64,000 bases of DNA from NCBI RefSeq assembly GCF_000023285.1, contig NC_013162.1:846501-910500 (forward strand), read 5' to 3'. A model generated the notes under the pieces. The model ran no database searches and was not told the DNA's origin. It saw nothing but the letters and a program-made list of their open reading frames with translations. A program made the translations under genes and the position numbers. Below, piece by piece: positions 44,066 to 52,336 of this stretch (its first letter is position 1; each line of letters starts with the position of its first letter). The stretch is from Capnocytophaga ochracea DSM 7271. Its GTDB lineage: Bacteria; Bacteroidota; Bacteroidia; Flavobacteriales; Flavobacteriaceae.

Positions 44066-44970
44066 CTATCTTAGGTTGTCACAGTGCGACCCCTCGCTCC
44101 AATGCCCGTCCTTCGGCTCAACTGCTCGAAATGCGCGGTCATCTGTTCCTCATCGATTGTGGAGAGGCTACCCAAATCGCCCTCCGCAATGCCAATGCTA
44201 AGTTCTCCCGCATCAAGCACATCTTCATCTCTCACCTCCACGGCGACCATTTCTACGGACTCTTCGGACTCATCTCTACTTTCCAACTCCTCGGTCGCGA
44301 AGCCGAAATGCACATCTACGGTCCTAAGGGCATCAAAGAAGCCGTTTTGCTCATTCTCAAACTCGGCGGCGCTTATACCCCTTTCCCCTTGCATTTTCAC
44401 GAGCTATCTTCCAAAACTTCCGAACTCTTATACGAAGACGACAAAGTACTCGTGCGTACCATTCCGTTGCAACACCGCGTCTATACCAATGGTTTTCTCT
44501 TTCAAGAAAAAGAAGGCGAACGTCGCCTAAATATCGACGCAATTGCTGAGTATCCCGAGATACAAACGTGCGACTATCAGAACATCAAAAACGGCAAAGA
44601 TATAACATTAGAAAACGGCAAAACTATTGCCAATACCGAGCTCACCTTCGACCCTCACCGCCCGCAAAGCTATGCCTATTGTAGCGATACTCTTTATTTC
44701 GAAGCTTTGGCTACCGAAATACAAGGCGCAAGAGTTGTGTATCACGAATCTACCTTTTTAGAGATAAACGAAGAACTTGCTGTTAAAACAATGCACTCCA
44801 CCGCCTACCAAGCAGGACTCACAGCTAAGAATGCCCACGCCGATGCTCTCATTTTAGGGCACTACTCCTCTCGATATCCCGATGTCAATCTCTTCAAGCA
44901 GGAAGCACAAGAAGTCTTTAAGAACGTCTTTTTAGCCGAAGATGGCAAAAAGTTCATTTTCGATAATTGA
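44056..44970 (+). CDS. rnz: Ribonuclease Z
   Basis: This metallo-beta-lactamase endoribonuclease trims tRNA 3' ends. It has the ELAC/RNase Z start VTILGCHSATP, the zinc motif SHLHGDHFYGLFGL, LFLIDCGEATQ, and the later residues YCSDT and LILGHYSSRY. Its length of 304 residues is the short form. It starts inside the end of the preceding small gene. Confidence 0.95.
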   Translation: MEVTILGCHSATPRSNARPSAQLLEMRGHLFLIDCGEATQIALRNANAKFSRIKHIFISHLHGDHFYGLFGLISTFQLLGREAEMHIYGPKGIKEAVLLILKLGGAYTPFPLHFHELSSKTSELLYEDDKVLVRTIPLQHRVYTNGFLFQEKEGERRLNIDAIAEYPEIQTCDYQNIKNGKDITLENGKTIANTELTFDPHRPQSYAYCSDTLYFEALATEIQGARVVYHESTFLEINEELAVKTMHSTAYQAGLTAKNAHADALILGHYSSRYPDVNLFKQEAQEVFKNVFLAEDGKKFIFDN

Positions 44971-45667
44971 CAAACATAAGAAAACATCACTACACCCCCA
45001 TTCTTTTGGAAAGTCCTCGATACTTTTACCGTCCCTATATTCCCCTTTCCCGTCGCTACAATTCCCCCTTTGAAGGTAGCCAGCGACAGCTGGGTATGTG
45101 CCCCGCAAAAGCGGAGTATGTATAAAGGAAGATATTTTTACCACATTCCCCTTGTCATTCGTCTCTCGTCATTCGTCATTATCTTCCCTTTTCCATCATA
45201 CTCCCCCTAGTGCCTATGCCCTAAGGCCTAGTGCCTCTTCCTCTTTCTTTCGTCTCGAAACCCCGTTTTTACCGTTTTTTACATCGCTGTATTGTTTTAT
45301 AAGTCAATTATTTATATACCCTTTCTATAACAATCGTCCAAGATTCGTATAAGCTTCCTATAAGCTCTCTATAAGCTAACCCCACCCATCTTACACCCTT
45401 TTTTCGCCAAAACTTCTCTCAGCTCTCTTCCGTTCTTTTCCGTTTTCTTCCGAAAGCTCCTAATGGTTCCAACACATCGCTTTTTCATCTCAAACTTTGG
45501 TAAAGTTCTAAACTTTGCCAAAGTTGATGTTCTAAAAAGTTACCTCACAAGGCGTAGCCTTGATTTTGTTTAAATTTTGTTTGATTTCTGAGGCACAGCC
45601 TCATTCCTCTAACTCAACCTCACACCCCATTTTCTAATTTTCTAATCTGCTAATTTGCTAATTTTCT
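44971..45667. repeat. Repeat-rich intergenic region (composite copy A)
   Basis: This ~700-base spacer has no credible gene. It contains a block at 45055-45120 (inverted match at 62735-62835), a TGCCTATGCCCTAAGG block at 45199-45240 (inverted match at 62573-62617), the 54-bp core at 45326-45379, two CTTTG-CAAAG palindromes (45493-45525), the hairpins CAAGGC-GTA-GCCTTG (45548-45562) and TGAGGC-ACA-GCCTCA (45589-45603), and GCTAATTT tandem repeats leading into the promoter at 45710. From 45240 to 45718 it matches 55059-55536 in inverted orientation. Confidence 0.85.
45326..45379 (+). repeat. 54-bp dispersed element, copy A
   Basis: Same core as copies D and E with two changes (AACAATCG, TATAAGCTCTC). 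It lies 379 bases upstream of the ketosynthase gene, same direction. Confidence 0.95.
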
Positions 45668-45709
45668 ATGCCTGTCGTGCTACGACTTGCTAATTTGCTA
45701 ATTACGTCG

Positions 45710-45717
45710 TATCTTTG
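45710..45717 (+). promoter_or_regulatory. -7 promoter box (TATCTTTG) for ketosynthase gene
   Basis: TAnnTTTG lies 41 bases before the ATG at 45758, with CTTG 20 bases upstream as a possible -33. The box is inside the composite repeat shared with 55059-55536, where the mirror copy drives dut. Confidence 0.7.
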
Positions 45718-45757
45718 CACTTTATATCAAAAGTTTCTAAGGCTCCTGCCACCAAAA

Positions 45758-46867
45758 ATGTATATCCAGCATTATAATATAGTAACCCCTTTAGGCTTCG
45801 ACCTCTCTACAACCGCCCGTTTGTTACTGCGCGAACGCTCAGCTATCGCCCGTTATCCTATGTACGGACAGCTCACCGATGTTTGCCTTTCTAAGATTGG
45901 CGACGGAGCTATCGAAAGCCGATTTCAGCAGGTGGTAGAACGCAATGACTTTTCACGCTTAGAAAAGCTTCTGCTCTTGGCAATAGCACCTATTTTCCAT
46001 AAAATCAAAATTACCCCTCGAACCGCTCTTATCCTTTCCTCTACCAAAGGCAATATTTCAGCGCTTGCCAATGGCGATAGCGCTCCTCTGCTTTCAACTT
46101 TGGCTCAAAAAATGGCTAATGCCATAGGGGTAACCACTACTCCCATAGTCGTTTCCAACGCTTGTGTATCAGGAGCAATGGCACTCTCGGTAGCCGATAG
46201 ACTCCTAAAAGCCGATGCTTACGATAGTGCCATAGTATTAGCAGGCGATGAGATAAGCGAATTTGTGCTTTCGGGCTTTCAATCCTTTCAAGCGATGAGT
46301 GCACAACCTTGCAGACCTTATGATGCTCAACGCGATGGTATTACCTTAGGCGAGGCTACCGCAGTGGCTTATGTAACCCGTGAGGCAACAGGCGCTAAAG
46401 CACAACTTTTGGGTAGCAGTTCTATCAACGATGCCAACCATATTTCAGGACCTTCACGCACAGGCGAAGGGCTTTATTTAAGCGTCCTAAACGCCCTCGA
46501 TGAGGCAAAGTTACGCCCTGAACAGATAGACCTCATCAACGCTCACGGCACCGGCACCCTTTATAACGACGAGATGGAGAGCAATGCCTTTATGCGCGCC
46601 GGACTCTTGTCACCTCCGCTAAACAGCTATAAAGGTTACTTCGGTCATACCTTAGGCACTTCAGGATTGCTCGAAACCGTACTCACCATCGAATTTGCTC
46701 GCCATAAAATCCTCTTAAAGAGCCTAAATTATGAAACCTTAGGCGTTTCACAGCCCATCAATGTACTAAAACAAACCCAACACACAGAAGTAAAACACCT
46801 CCTAAAAACCGCCTCAGGTTTTGGCGGAAGCAACACAGCATTAGTTATAAAAGTCAATAGTGATTAG
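45758..46867 (+). CDS. Beta-ketoacyl-ACP synthase (flexirubin/aryl-polyene type)
   Basis: This condensing enzyme of the thiolase fold has 369 residues. The catalytic Cys is in VVSNACVSGAMALSVADRLL, and the two His in LINAHGTGTLYNDEMES and GYFGHTLGTSGLLET, giving the full Cys-His-His set. The start is the ATG at 45758 (MYIQHYNIVTPLGF); upstream in-frame codons overlap the promoter. The short N-terminus and motifs resemble ketosynthases of flexirubin and aryl-polyene pathways. The related genes at 47501-49939 continue the set. Confidence 0.85.
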   Translation: MYIQHYNIVTPLGFDLSTTARLLLRERSAIARYPMYGQLTDVCLSKIGDGAIESRFQQVVERNDFSRLEKLLLLAIAPIFHKIKITPRTALILSSTKGNISALANGDSAPLLSTLAQKMANAIGVTTTPIVVSNACVSGAMALSVADRLLKADAYDSAIVLAGDEISEFVLSGFQSFQAMSAQPCRPYDAQRDGITLGEATAVAYVTREATGAKAQLLGSSSINDANHISGPSRTGEGLYLSVLNALDEAKLRPEQIDLINAHGTGTLYNDEMESNAFMRAGLLSPPLNSYKGYFGHTLGTSGLLETVLTIEFARHKILLKSLNYETLGVSQPINVLKQTQHTEVKHLLKTASGFGGSNTALVIKVNSD

Positions 46868-46929
46868 ATATTTCTAAAATATCATAAGAAATGTTTACAA
46901 ATCACGTTAGTATATTGGCAAATTATTTG

Positions 46930-46937
46930 TATCTTTG
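46930..46937 (+). promoter_or_regulatory. -7 promoter box (TATCTTTG) of small TA locus
   Basis: TAnnTTTG lies 10 bases before the ATG at 46947. It sets the start of the antitoxin-like gene downstream of an in-frame TTG at 46935. Confidence 0.6.
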
Positions 46938-46946
46938 CAGAAAATT

Positions 46947-47159
46947 ATGAATATTATGGGAACAGATGTTTTAGAAAAGAAAAAAAAGCAAACTACCTTA
47001 GATGTAGGTAATAAAAAAATAGGTTTTGCTCTTATAAAAGAAGAAAAAGAAGACGCTCATCAAGAAGAAAACCTAACTACTCTTATAAAAGAAGCCCAAA
47101 AAGTGGGAGCCGACCTTTATAAAAAAGGGTTAATTGCTCCTTGTGACCCTATCCGATAA
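46947..47159 (+). CDS. Probable VapB-like antitoxin
   Basis: This small charged protein of 70 residues (MNIMGTDVLEKKKKQTT...LIKEAQKVGADLYKKGLIAP) is followed one base later by the start of a PIN-domain toxin remnant. The antitoxin role is deduced from this placement. The N-terminus is very Lys-rich; no clear ribbon-helix-helix or AbrB motif is visible. Confidence 0.55.
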   Translation: MNIMGTDVLEKKKKQTTLDVGNKKIGFALIKEEKEDAHQEENLTTLIKEAQKVGADLYKKGLIAPCDPIR

Positions 47160-47160
47160 A

Positions 47161-47497
47161 ATGAAAAAGGTAATTTGCGATACGAATGTAATAAGCCGTT
47201 ATATTCTTAATAGTAGTGCAGAAATAACGATAACCATTGATGAAATGGCCCGCTTTCTATGAGGGTATCGAAAGGGCTAAGCGAATGAAGCTAAAAGCAG
47301 TAATAAATAGCATTCCAGTAATTAACATCAACGATGATATTTGTAACGTCGCAATGAAACTTGTTTTCCAAAAACCTCATTCAAAAGTTGCCGACACATT
47401 GATAGGAGCTACTGCTATTTATTATGATATGAGTATCTATACCTTGAATAAGAAAGATTTTGAACTCATAGGAGCTCCCTTATATAGTATCACTTAA
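47161..47497 (+). pseudogene. PIN-domain (VapC-like) toxin, broken by frameshift and internal deletion
   Basis: An N-terminal piece from the ATG at 47161 reads MKKVICDTNVISRYIL with the first acidic PIN residue (CDTN), then ends at a TGA after about 33 codons. A second piece in another frame (from about 47237) reads WPAFYEGIERAKRMKLK and ends with VADTLIGATAIYYDMSIYTLNKKDF, the conserved C-terminal part with the later catalytic Asp. The two pieces together are short by roughly 20 residues around the central acidic site. The gene is therefore inactive, in contrast to the intact upstream antitoxin-like gene. Confidence 0.8.
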
Positions 47498-47500
47498 AAT

Positions 47501-48043
47501 ATGAAAACTTGTACGATAGAAAATAATACCATAACCCTCAACGACTCTGTGCTTTTCTCCGATAAAAGTACTTCTTTCGTCGATTTCTCAAAAAAAGCCC
47601 TCAAAGCCCTGCAAATGGATTATCCCAAGTTCTTCAAAATGGATAACCTCAGCAAGCTCGCTTTTTTAGCAGCCGAAGTCCTCTTGCGTCCGTTTTCGCA
47701 GTCGGAGAAAAATAGCGTTGCCCTTGTATTCGCCAATCGTTCTGCCAGTCTTGATACCGACCTCAAACATCAAGCTACTATCGCGAACCCACACGAATAT
47801 TACCCCAGTCCCGCTGTGTTTGTTTACACCTTACCCAACATCTGTTTAGGCGAGATAAGCATACGCCACCAGCTGAAAACCGAGAACAGTTTTTTTGTAT
47901 TCGATAGTTACGAGGAGGCGCAACCCTTTTTAGAGCAATACAGCAACTCGCTTTTAGCGCAAGGCAAAGCCGAAAGTGTACTAATGGCGTGGGTAGAGTT
48001 CTTAGAGGGCGATTATAGAGCCATAGCAACTTTAATAGATTAG
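47501..48043 (+). CDS. Ketosynthase-like protein without the catalytic cysteine
   Basis: This 180-residue protein resembles the N-terminal half of a beta-ketoacyl synthase: FKMDNLSKLAFLAAEVLLR, VALVFANRSASLDTDLKHQA and PSPAVFVYTLPNICLGEISIRHQL. At the place where active enzymes carry the nucleophilic Cys followed by Ser/Gly, it has LPNICLGEIS without the usual S/A-C-S/A-S-G context. It may be a chain-length-factor-like partner of the ketosynthases here. It belongs to the flexirubin/aryl-polyene set by position. Confidence 0.7.
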   Translation: MKTCTIENNTITLNDSVLFSDKSTSFVDFSKKALKALQMDYPKFFKMDNLSKLAFLAAEVLLRPFSQSEKNSVALVFANRSASLDTDLKHQATIANPHEYYPSPAVFVYTLPNICLGEISIRHQLKTENSFFVFDSYEEAQPFLEQYSNSLLAQGKAESVLMAWVEFLEGDYRAIATLID

Positions 48044-48165
48044 TAAAAATTGCCAATTAGCAGATTAGAAAATGTGTAGCATCACAAACTTAGCCTAAAT
48101 TTTAACTTTGGCTAAGTTAATTACAACAACAATCAGTTATTTTTCATCACGTTTATAAAGAATTT

Positions 48166-48396
48166 ATGGATTTATACAAAGAGACTGACCATCTTATCAA
48201 CATTTTAAAGCAGAAAAGACATACTGAAATAGCAACACAATTATCCGATAGTATAAGATATAGTGCTATAGGAACAGAAATATTAATGAAGATAAAGCAT
48301 CATTTAAACGAGATTTTAAAAACACCTCAAAACTATGATGAAACCATAGTTTCTTTAGCTAAAAGTATAGAGAACAGAATTACAAATGCTTTATAA
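48166..48396 (+). CDS. Small helical hypothetical protein
   Basis: This is a 76-residue all-helical, charged protein (MDLYKETDHLINILKQKRHTEIA...SLAKSIENRITNAL). It lies between the ketosynthase-like gene and the acyl carrier protein gene, preceded by a degenerate CTTTGGCTAAG palindrome. I do not recognise the family. Its low-GC composition resembles the TA debris nearby more than the pathway genes. Confidence 0.5.
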   Translation: MDLYKETDHLINILKQKRHTEIATQLSDSIRYSAIGTEILMKIKHHLNEILKTPQNYDETIVSLAKSIENRITNAL

Positions 48397-48426
48397 CCTT
48401 CATTGCACAATTTGCTAATTTTCAAA

Positions 48427-48458
48427 TTTGCTCATTTGCTAATTCTTCACTATCTTTG
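48427..48458 (+). promoter_or_regulatory. ACP promoter (TTTG-N20-TATCTTTG)
   Basis: -33 TTTG at 48427-48430, part of a TTTGCTCA/TTTGCTAA tandem, and -7 TATCTTTG at 48451-48458, 22 bases before the ATG at 48480. The architecture is the same as for rlmB. Confidence 0.8.
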
Positions 48459-48479
48459 CCCCCTAATAACTTATTTATA

Positions 48480-48737
48480 ATGGACGCACTTATTTTAGAA
48501 CTCAAGAACAAGATTATTGAAGTACTCAACTTAGAAGAAGTAACCCCTGAGGATATCGATGAAAACGAGCCTCTTTTTGGCACTGGCTTAGCCCTCGACT
48601 CTATTGATGCTCTCGAACTTATTGTACTACTCGACAAGAATTACGGTATCCGCTTAGACGACCCTAAAAAAGGAAAAGAAATCTTCCAATCGGTGAAAAC
48701 AATGGCTGATTACATCACCGCTCACCGCACCAAATAG
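48480..48737 (+). CDS. Acyl carrier protein
   Basis: This 85-residue ACP carries the growing chain on a phosphopantetheine arm attached to Ser in LALDSIDALELIVLLD (about residue 41). It starts MDALILELKNKIIEVLNLEEV at 48480; upstream in-frame codons overlap the promoter. It lies two bases before the second ketosynthase gene. It is a specialised ACP of the pigment pathway rather than AcpP: the DSID site and DDPKKGKEIFQSV differ from the fatty-acid ACP. Confidence 0.9.
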   Translation: MDALILELKNKIIEVLNLEEVTPEDIDENEPLFGTGLALDSIDALELIVLLDKNYGIRLDDPKKGKEIFQSVKTMADYITAHRTK

Positions 48738-48739
48738 CG

Positions 48740-49939
48740 ATGCCGAAAAAAATAGTCATCACGGGAATGGGTATTAACTCTTCGATAGGTAACACTGTCG
48801 GAGAGCATTTTTATGCCCTTACCCATCGCCAAGCAGGTATCAGCAGGATTGAAAATGTAGAAACCATTCACCGTGACCATATCAAAGTAGGCGAAATCAA
48901 ACGCACGAACGCTGAGCTTATTACTGCTTTGCGATTACCCGAAGTGAACGCCTATTCACGCACCTCTCTCTTGGGGATTATCGCCTTGCAGGAAGCGATT
49001 GCCAATGCTGGTCTTACCCCAAAAGACCTCTCTCACTGCGGACTTATTATGGCATCTACTGTGGGGGGTATGGATATGACCGAAAACTATTTTTTCCGAT
49101 ATGGCGATGATGAACCCCTGCGACGCTATATCACTACTCACAACATAGGCGAAGTAACTCACCAAATCGCCAATTATGTAGGCATAAAAGGCGTTGTAAC
49201 CAGCGTGAGTACTGCTTGCTCTTCTTCGGCAAATGCCATCATAACGGCTATCAACCTGCTTCGTACTGGCAGAGCCAATTGCCTCATTGCCGGTGGTGCC
49301 GATGCCCTCTCTAAATTCACTATCAATGGCTTTAATACCCTGATGATTCTCTCGGATACCGATTGCACTCCTTTCGACCAACATCGCAAGGGCTTAAACT
49401 TAGGGGAAGCAGGTGCTTTTTTGGTATTGGAAACCGAAGAAAATGCCCTACAACGCGGGGCTACTATACTAGCAGAAATCAAAGGATGGGGCAATGCCAA
49501 TGATGCTTATCACCAAACAGCCTCCTCCGCCGATGGTGAAGGTGCGTTTTTAGCAATGCAAAAAGCCCTACAAACAGCAGGATTAACCCCTGCTGATATC
49601 GATTATATCAATGCGCACGGCACTGCTACCGTAAACAACGATCTCTCCGAAAGTCGCGCTTTAATGCGTATCTTTGGTGAGCACGTCCCCGATTTTAGTT
49701 CTACCAAAGCCTTTACGGGGCATACTTTGGCAGTAGCTTCGGCAGTAGAAGCGGTATTTAGCGTTTTAGCCTTACAATACGGGGTGGTATTCCCTAATCT
49801 CAACTTCAGCACTCCAATGGAAGAAGTGCCTATCCGTCCGCAAATCGAACTGAAATACAAACCTATACAGCACGTTCTTTCCAACTCCTTTGGCTTTGGA
49901 GGGAACTGCTCTACTTTAATTTTAGGGGATAGAGGATAG
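48740..49939 (+). CDS. Beta-ketoacyl-ACP synthase II-like (flexirubin/aryl-polyene type)
   Basis: This FabF-like condensing enzyme of 399 residues has KIVITGMGINSSIGNTVGEHF, the catalytic Cys in VSTACSSSANAIITAINLL, the two His in INAHGTATVNNDLSES and FTGHTLAVASAVEAVF, and GGNCSTLILG at the end. It follows the ACP gene by two bases and belongs to the same pathway as the ketosynthase at 45758. The rest of a flexirubin cluster (ammonia lyase, ligase, resorcinol genes) is not in the window. Confidence 0.9.
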   Translation: MPKKIVITGMGINSSIGNTVGEHFYALTHRQAGISRIENVETIHRDHIKVGEIKRTNAELITALRLPEVNAYSRTSLLGIIALQEAIANAGLTPKDLSHCGLIMASTVGGMDMTENYFFRYGDDEPLRRYITTHNIGEVTHQIANYVGIKGVVTSVSTACSSSANAIITAINLLRTGRANCLIAGGADALSKFTINGFNTLMILSDTDCTPFDQHRKGLNLGEAGAFLVLETEENALQRGATILAEIKGWGNANDAYHQTASSADGEGAFLAMQKALQTAGLTPADIDYINAHGTATVNNDLSESRALMRIFGEHVPDFSSTKAFTGHTLAVASAVEAVFSVLALQYGVVFPNLNFSTPMEEVPIRPQIELKYKPIQHVLSNSFGFGGNCSTLILGDRG

Positions 49940-50152
49940 GGATTAGGGGATAGACCCCTCGGCTCACTTACTCGGCAATTGCCAACAATCCCGAAGAGGG
50001 ACAATCCAAAAAAGAAATGGTTATTAGGTTATATGCTAAAATAGTTGCACACTGAAAACAATAAAATATAACTAAATAAAGAAAAGCAATTATTTGGCAC
50101 AGTGATTGTTTTTAGTTTTCTACCCTATTAAAAAGTTAAACTTTATTAATTA

Positions 50153-50184
50153 TTTGGTTGTTAGATTCTTATTATATAGATTTG
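50153..50184 (+). promoter_or_regulatory. Promoter (TTTG-N20-TAGATTTG)
   Basis: -33 TTTG at 50153-50156 and -7 TAGATTTG at 50177-50184, 25 bases before the membrane-protein ATG at 50210. Confidence 0.7.
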
Positions 50185-50209
50185 TACTCTAATCTTAAAA
50201 AATCATATT

Positions 50210-50644
50210 ATGAAACAGGCTCTTAAAAACAACTTGATAGTCGTATCGCTTTACATTTTAGCGGGATTTATCTTCAACGGATACCTACCTTATATGTTGG
50301 TTGTATTCTCAACTCTATCGGCGACAGTTTCTTACTTTTTGTTCAGAAGAAAAAGTAAAGAAGAGACACGCAAGGGGTTATTACTTATGCACACTCCTTT
50401 TCTGTTAATTTTAATGGTAGCTGCTTTGTTTCTCAACAATATAAGGGTAGTACTTCCTTATTTGCTTTTCGTACCTGCTGTTGTATATTTGGTGTATTGT
50501 GCTATATTTTCAGAAAGAAAAGTGCTGTTTTTTGCAGGAATCATAGCCTTATCTGTTATTAGCGTAGCTACCTACAACGAAATTTCAGGGACAAATGAAA
50601 TATTTGATGTAAGCTACTACTCGAGATTCATTACACAAAAATAA
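50210..50644 (+). CDS. Small polytopic membrane protein of unknown function
   Basis: This 144-residue protein has about five hydrophobic segments (LIVVSLYILAGFIFNGYL, MLVVFSTLSATVSYFLF, FLLILMVAALFL, VVLPYLLFVPAVVYLVY, VLFFAGIIALSVISVATY). A charged RRKSKEETRKG loop follows the second segment. It has its own promoter and terminator. I do not recognise the family. Confidence 0.75.
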   Translation: MKQALKNNLIVVSLYILAGFIFNGYLPYMLVVFSTLSATVSYFLFRRKSKEETRKGLLLMHTPFLLILMVAALFLNNIRVVLPYLLFVPAVVYLVYCAIFSERKVLFFAGIIALSVISVATYNEISGTNEIFDVSYYSRFITQK

Positions 50645-50652
50645 AATTAAGA

Positions 50653-50686
50653 AAAAACCGATTTTAGTTAATAAATCGGGTTTTTA
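50653..50686 (+). terminator. Rho-independent terminator
   Basis: A stem AAAAACCGATTT / AAATCGGGTTTTT with an 8-base loop follows the membrane-protein gene by 8 bases. Confidence 0.85.
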
Positions 50687-51062
50687 TATTGCTTTTTCAC
50701 AAAGGGAGGCAGATATAATATCAATCAAAAATTGAAAGATAATAGTCGTTAGTAGCCCCATTTGCCAAAGGAGGACAATCTGGTTATTAGATTAACGTGA
50801 GTTCGACGTAAGTAATTGTTTAACAATCAGCAAAATATTTTAAATCTCCCACGAATTTCACGAATTTTCACGAAATTGAGACTGTATAAAAACTCTTTAC
50901 TTTATATTATCTCACGAATTTTCACCTGACGGTGAATTATTTTGTGAATATATTATGTTACAAAGCTGTAAATCAATATTCTGTTATATCGAACTGACGT
51001 TAGATTACAAAACCTAACACCTATCCCCTGACACCTGAAACCTGACACCTGAAAACCTGATT
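50687..51062. repeat. Repeat-bearing spacer before rnhB
   Basis: No gene is seen. The region holds a CGTGAGTTCGACGTAAG block (50795-50811, also at 61978-61994), imperfect CACGAATTT repeats (50853-50875), a perfect hairpin TTCACC-TGAC-GGTGAA (50921-50936), and ACCTGA-type tandem repeats (about 51020-51061) running up to the rnhB start. Confidence 0.7.
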
Positions 51063-51659
51063 ATGTTACAATTATTCTATCATTCTTCATTAGAAGCGGG
51101 CACTGATGAGGCGGGGCGCGGCTGTTTGGCGGGTCCTGTAACGGCTGCCGCTGTGATATTGCCCCCCGACTTCAAAAACGACCTCCTCACCGACTCTAAA
51201 CAACTCACCGAAAAACAGCGCAACCTCTTGCGACCTATCATTGAGAGCGAGGCGGTAGCTTATGCTGTTTGTCACGTACTCCCTGCCGAAATAGACGAGC
51301 TGAATATCCTCCGCGCTTCTATCACGGCTATGCACCGCGCTATTGCTCAGCTCTCCCCTACCCCCGAATTTATTGCAGTAGACGGCAATAAGTTTGTACC
51401 TTACCAGAAAATTCCTTATGCTTGTGTGGTGAAAGGCGACGGCAAAATACAAACCATCGCAGCGGCTTCGATACTTGCGAAAACCTACCGCGATGCCTAT
51501 ATGGAAGACCTTGCCCAGCAGTTCCCTGAGTACCATTGGCAGCAAAACAAAGGCTATCCCACCCCCGAACACCGCAAAGCTATTGCCGAGTACGGTGCTA
51601 CTGAGCACCACCGCAAAACGTTTCAGTTACTGCCCGTGGAACAGTTGAGTTTGTTTTAG
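51063..51659 (+). CDS. rnhB: Ribonuclease HII
   Basis: This enzyme cleaves RNA in RNA-DNA hybrids and removes misincorporated ribonucleotides. It has the active-site start [24 protein letters not shown] with Asp-Glu, [17 protein letters not shown]-like [28 protein letters not shown] and [21 protein letters not shown]. The length is 198 residues. It has no obvious consensus promoter; the spacer upstream is full of repeats. Confidence 0.96.
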   Translation: MLQLFYHSSLEAGTDEAGRGCLAGPVTAAAVILPPDFKNDLLTDSKQLTEKQRNLLRPIIESEAVAYAVCHVLPAEIDELNILRASITAMHRAIAQLSPTPEFIAVDGNKFVPYQKIPYACVVKGDGKIQTIAAASILAKTYRDAYMEDLAQQFPEYHWQQNKGYPTPEHRKAIAEYGATEHHRKTFQLLPVEQLSLF

Positions 51660-51731
51660 GGAAGGAACTCATATTAGCAAGGTATTGGACAAGGCCGACT
51701 TGTCGGACCGAGCAGACTTGTCTATTATTGT

Positions 51732-52118
51732 TTAACGAGGAAAAAACAATTGTAAAAACGCTATTATTAATGAAAAGATTGATATTATAAATGCCCAATT
51801 TGACGAAGATAAGTACCATATAAACCTTCTTTCTAATAATGCATCTCTACCTTTATCTGTAATATAGTAATAGGTTAAGTTTTTGCCATCACATAGTTTA
51901 GTAGATTTTATATAATCATAACTTTTTAAAGAGCTTAAAATAAGATTCAATTTATCAAGATGGATATTTGTTTTTCTATGTAAATCCTGTTCACTCAAAG
52001 ATTTACCTTCCTCTGTATAATTGGTTCCACTATAACTTTTGTCATTATATTCTTTATTGAGAATTTTTAATATACGATGTTTTTCTCCCATTTTACCTAA
52101 ATTTAATTTGTTAAACAT
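51732..52118 (-). CDS. Putative winged-helix protein with C-terminal membrane anchor
   Basis: This 128-residue protein has an N-terminal part with winged-helix character (LSEQDLHRKTNIHLDKLNLILSSLKSYDYIKSTKLCDGKNLTYYYITDKGRDALLERRF) and a single hydrophobic segment at the C-terminus (AFIISIFSLIIAFLQLFF). A PadR/MarR-like DNA-binding fold tethered to the membrane is possible. The composition is more AT-rich than the neighbours, so acquisition is plausible. No partner gene is evident. Confidence 0.6.
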   Translation of the reverse strand: MFNKLNLGKMGEKHRILKILNKEYNDKSYSGTNYTEEGKSLSEQDLHRKTNIHLDKLNLILSSLKSYDYIKSTKLCDGKNLTYYYITDKGRDALLERRFIWYLSSSNWAFIISIFSLIIAFLQLFFPR

Positions 52119-52287
52119 TCTACTTTATTAGCTTCACCTTTTTTATAAAAGCTAATTCCAATGCAAATATACAAAATAATTGCAAGTTATAAAAAGAAAT
52201 AATTTTTAGGAGGACAATTATCATGAGAAGAAAAAAATAACACTGAATATTTAACTTACTACTGGAACTAACAATAGCACTCAAATA

Positions 52288-52327
52288 AAAATCCCTACAA
52301 AAGATTACTTTCTTTTGTAGGGATTTT
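52288..52327 (-). terminator. Rho-independent terminator after EnvC-like gene
   Basis: A 17-bp stem AAAATCCCTACAAAAGA / TCTTTTGTAGGGATTTT with a short loop lies 10 bases after the stop of the minus-strand gene and ends in T-rich sequence on that strand. Confidence 0.88.
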
Positions 52328-52336
52328 GTTATGTTA

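Noticed and set aside
45098-45352. Open frame of 84 codons in the intergenic region
   Set aside because: It is made of dispersed repeat sequence; a related frame exists only in the other repeat copies (62459-62677, minus) and no family is recognisable. Kept as a finding about repeats, not as a gene.
45240-45718. Insertion sequence or MITE with terminal inverted repeats
   Set aside because: No transposase frame, no clear terminal inverted repeats and no target-site duplication could be identified at the block ends; the mosaic nature of the copies fits intergenic duplication as well.
51090-51611. Long minus-strand frame of 173 codons
   Set aside because: It lies wholly antisense to rnhB, whose motifs are unambiguous; the frame is a codon-bias shadow.
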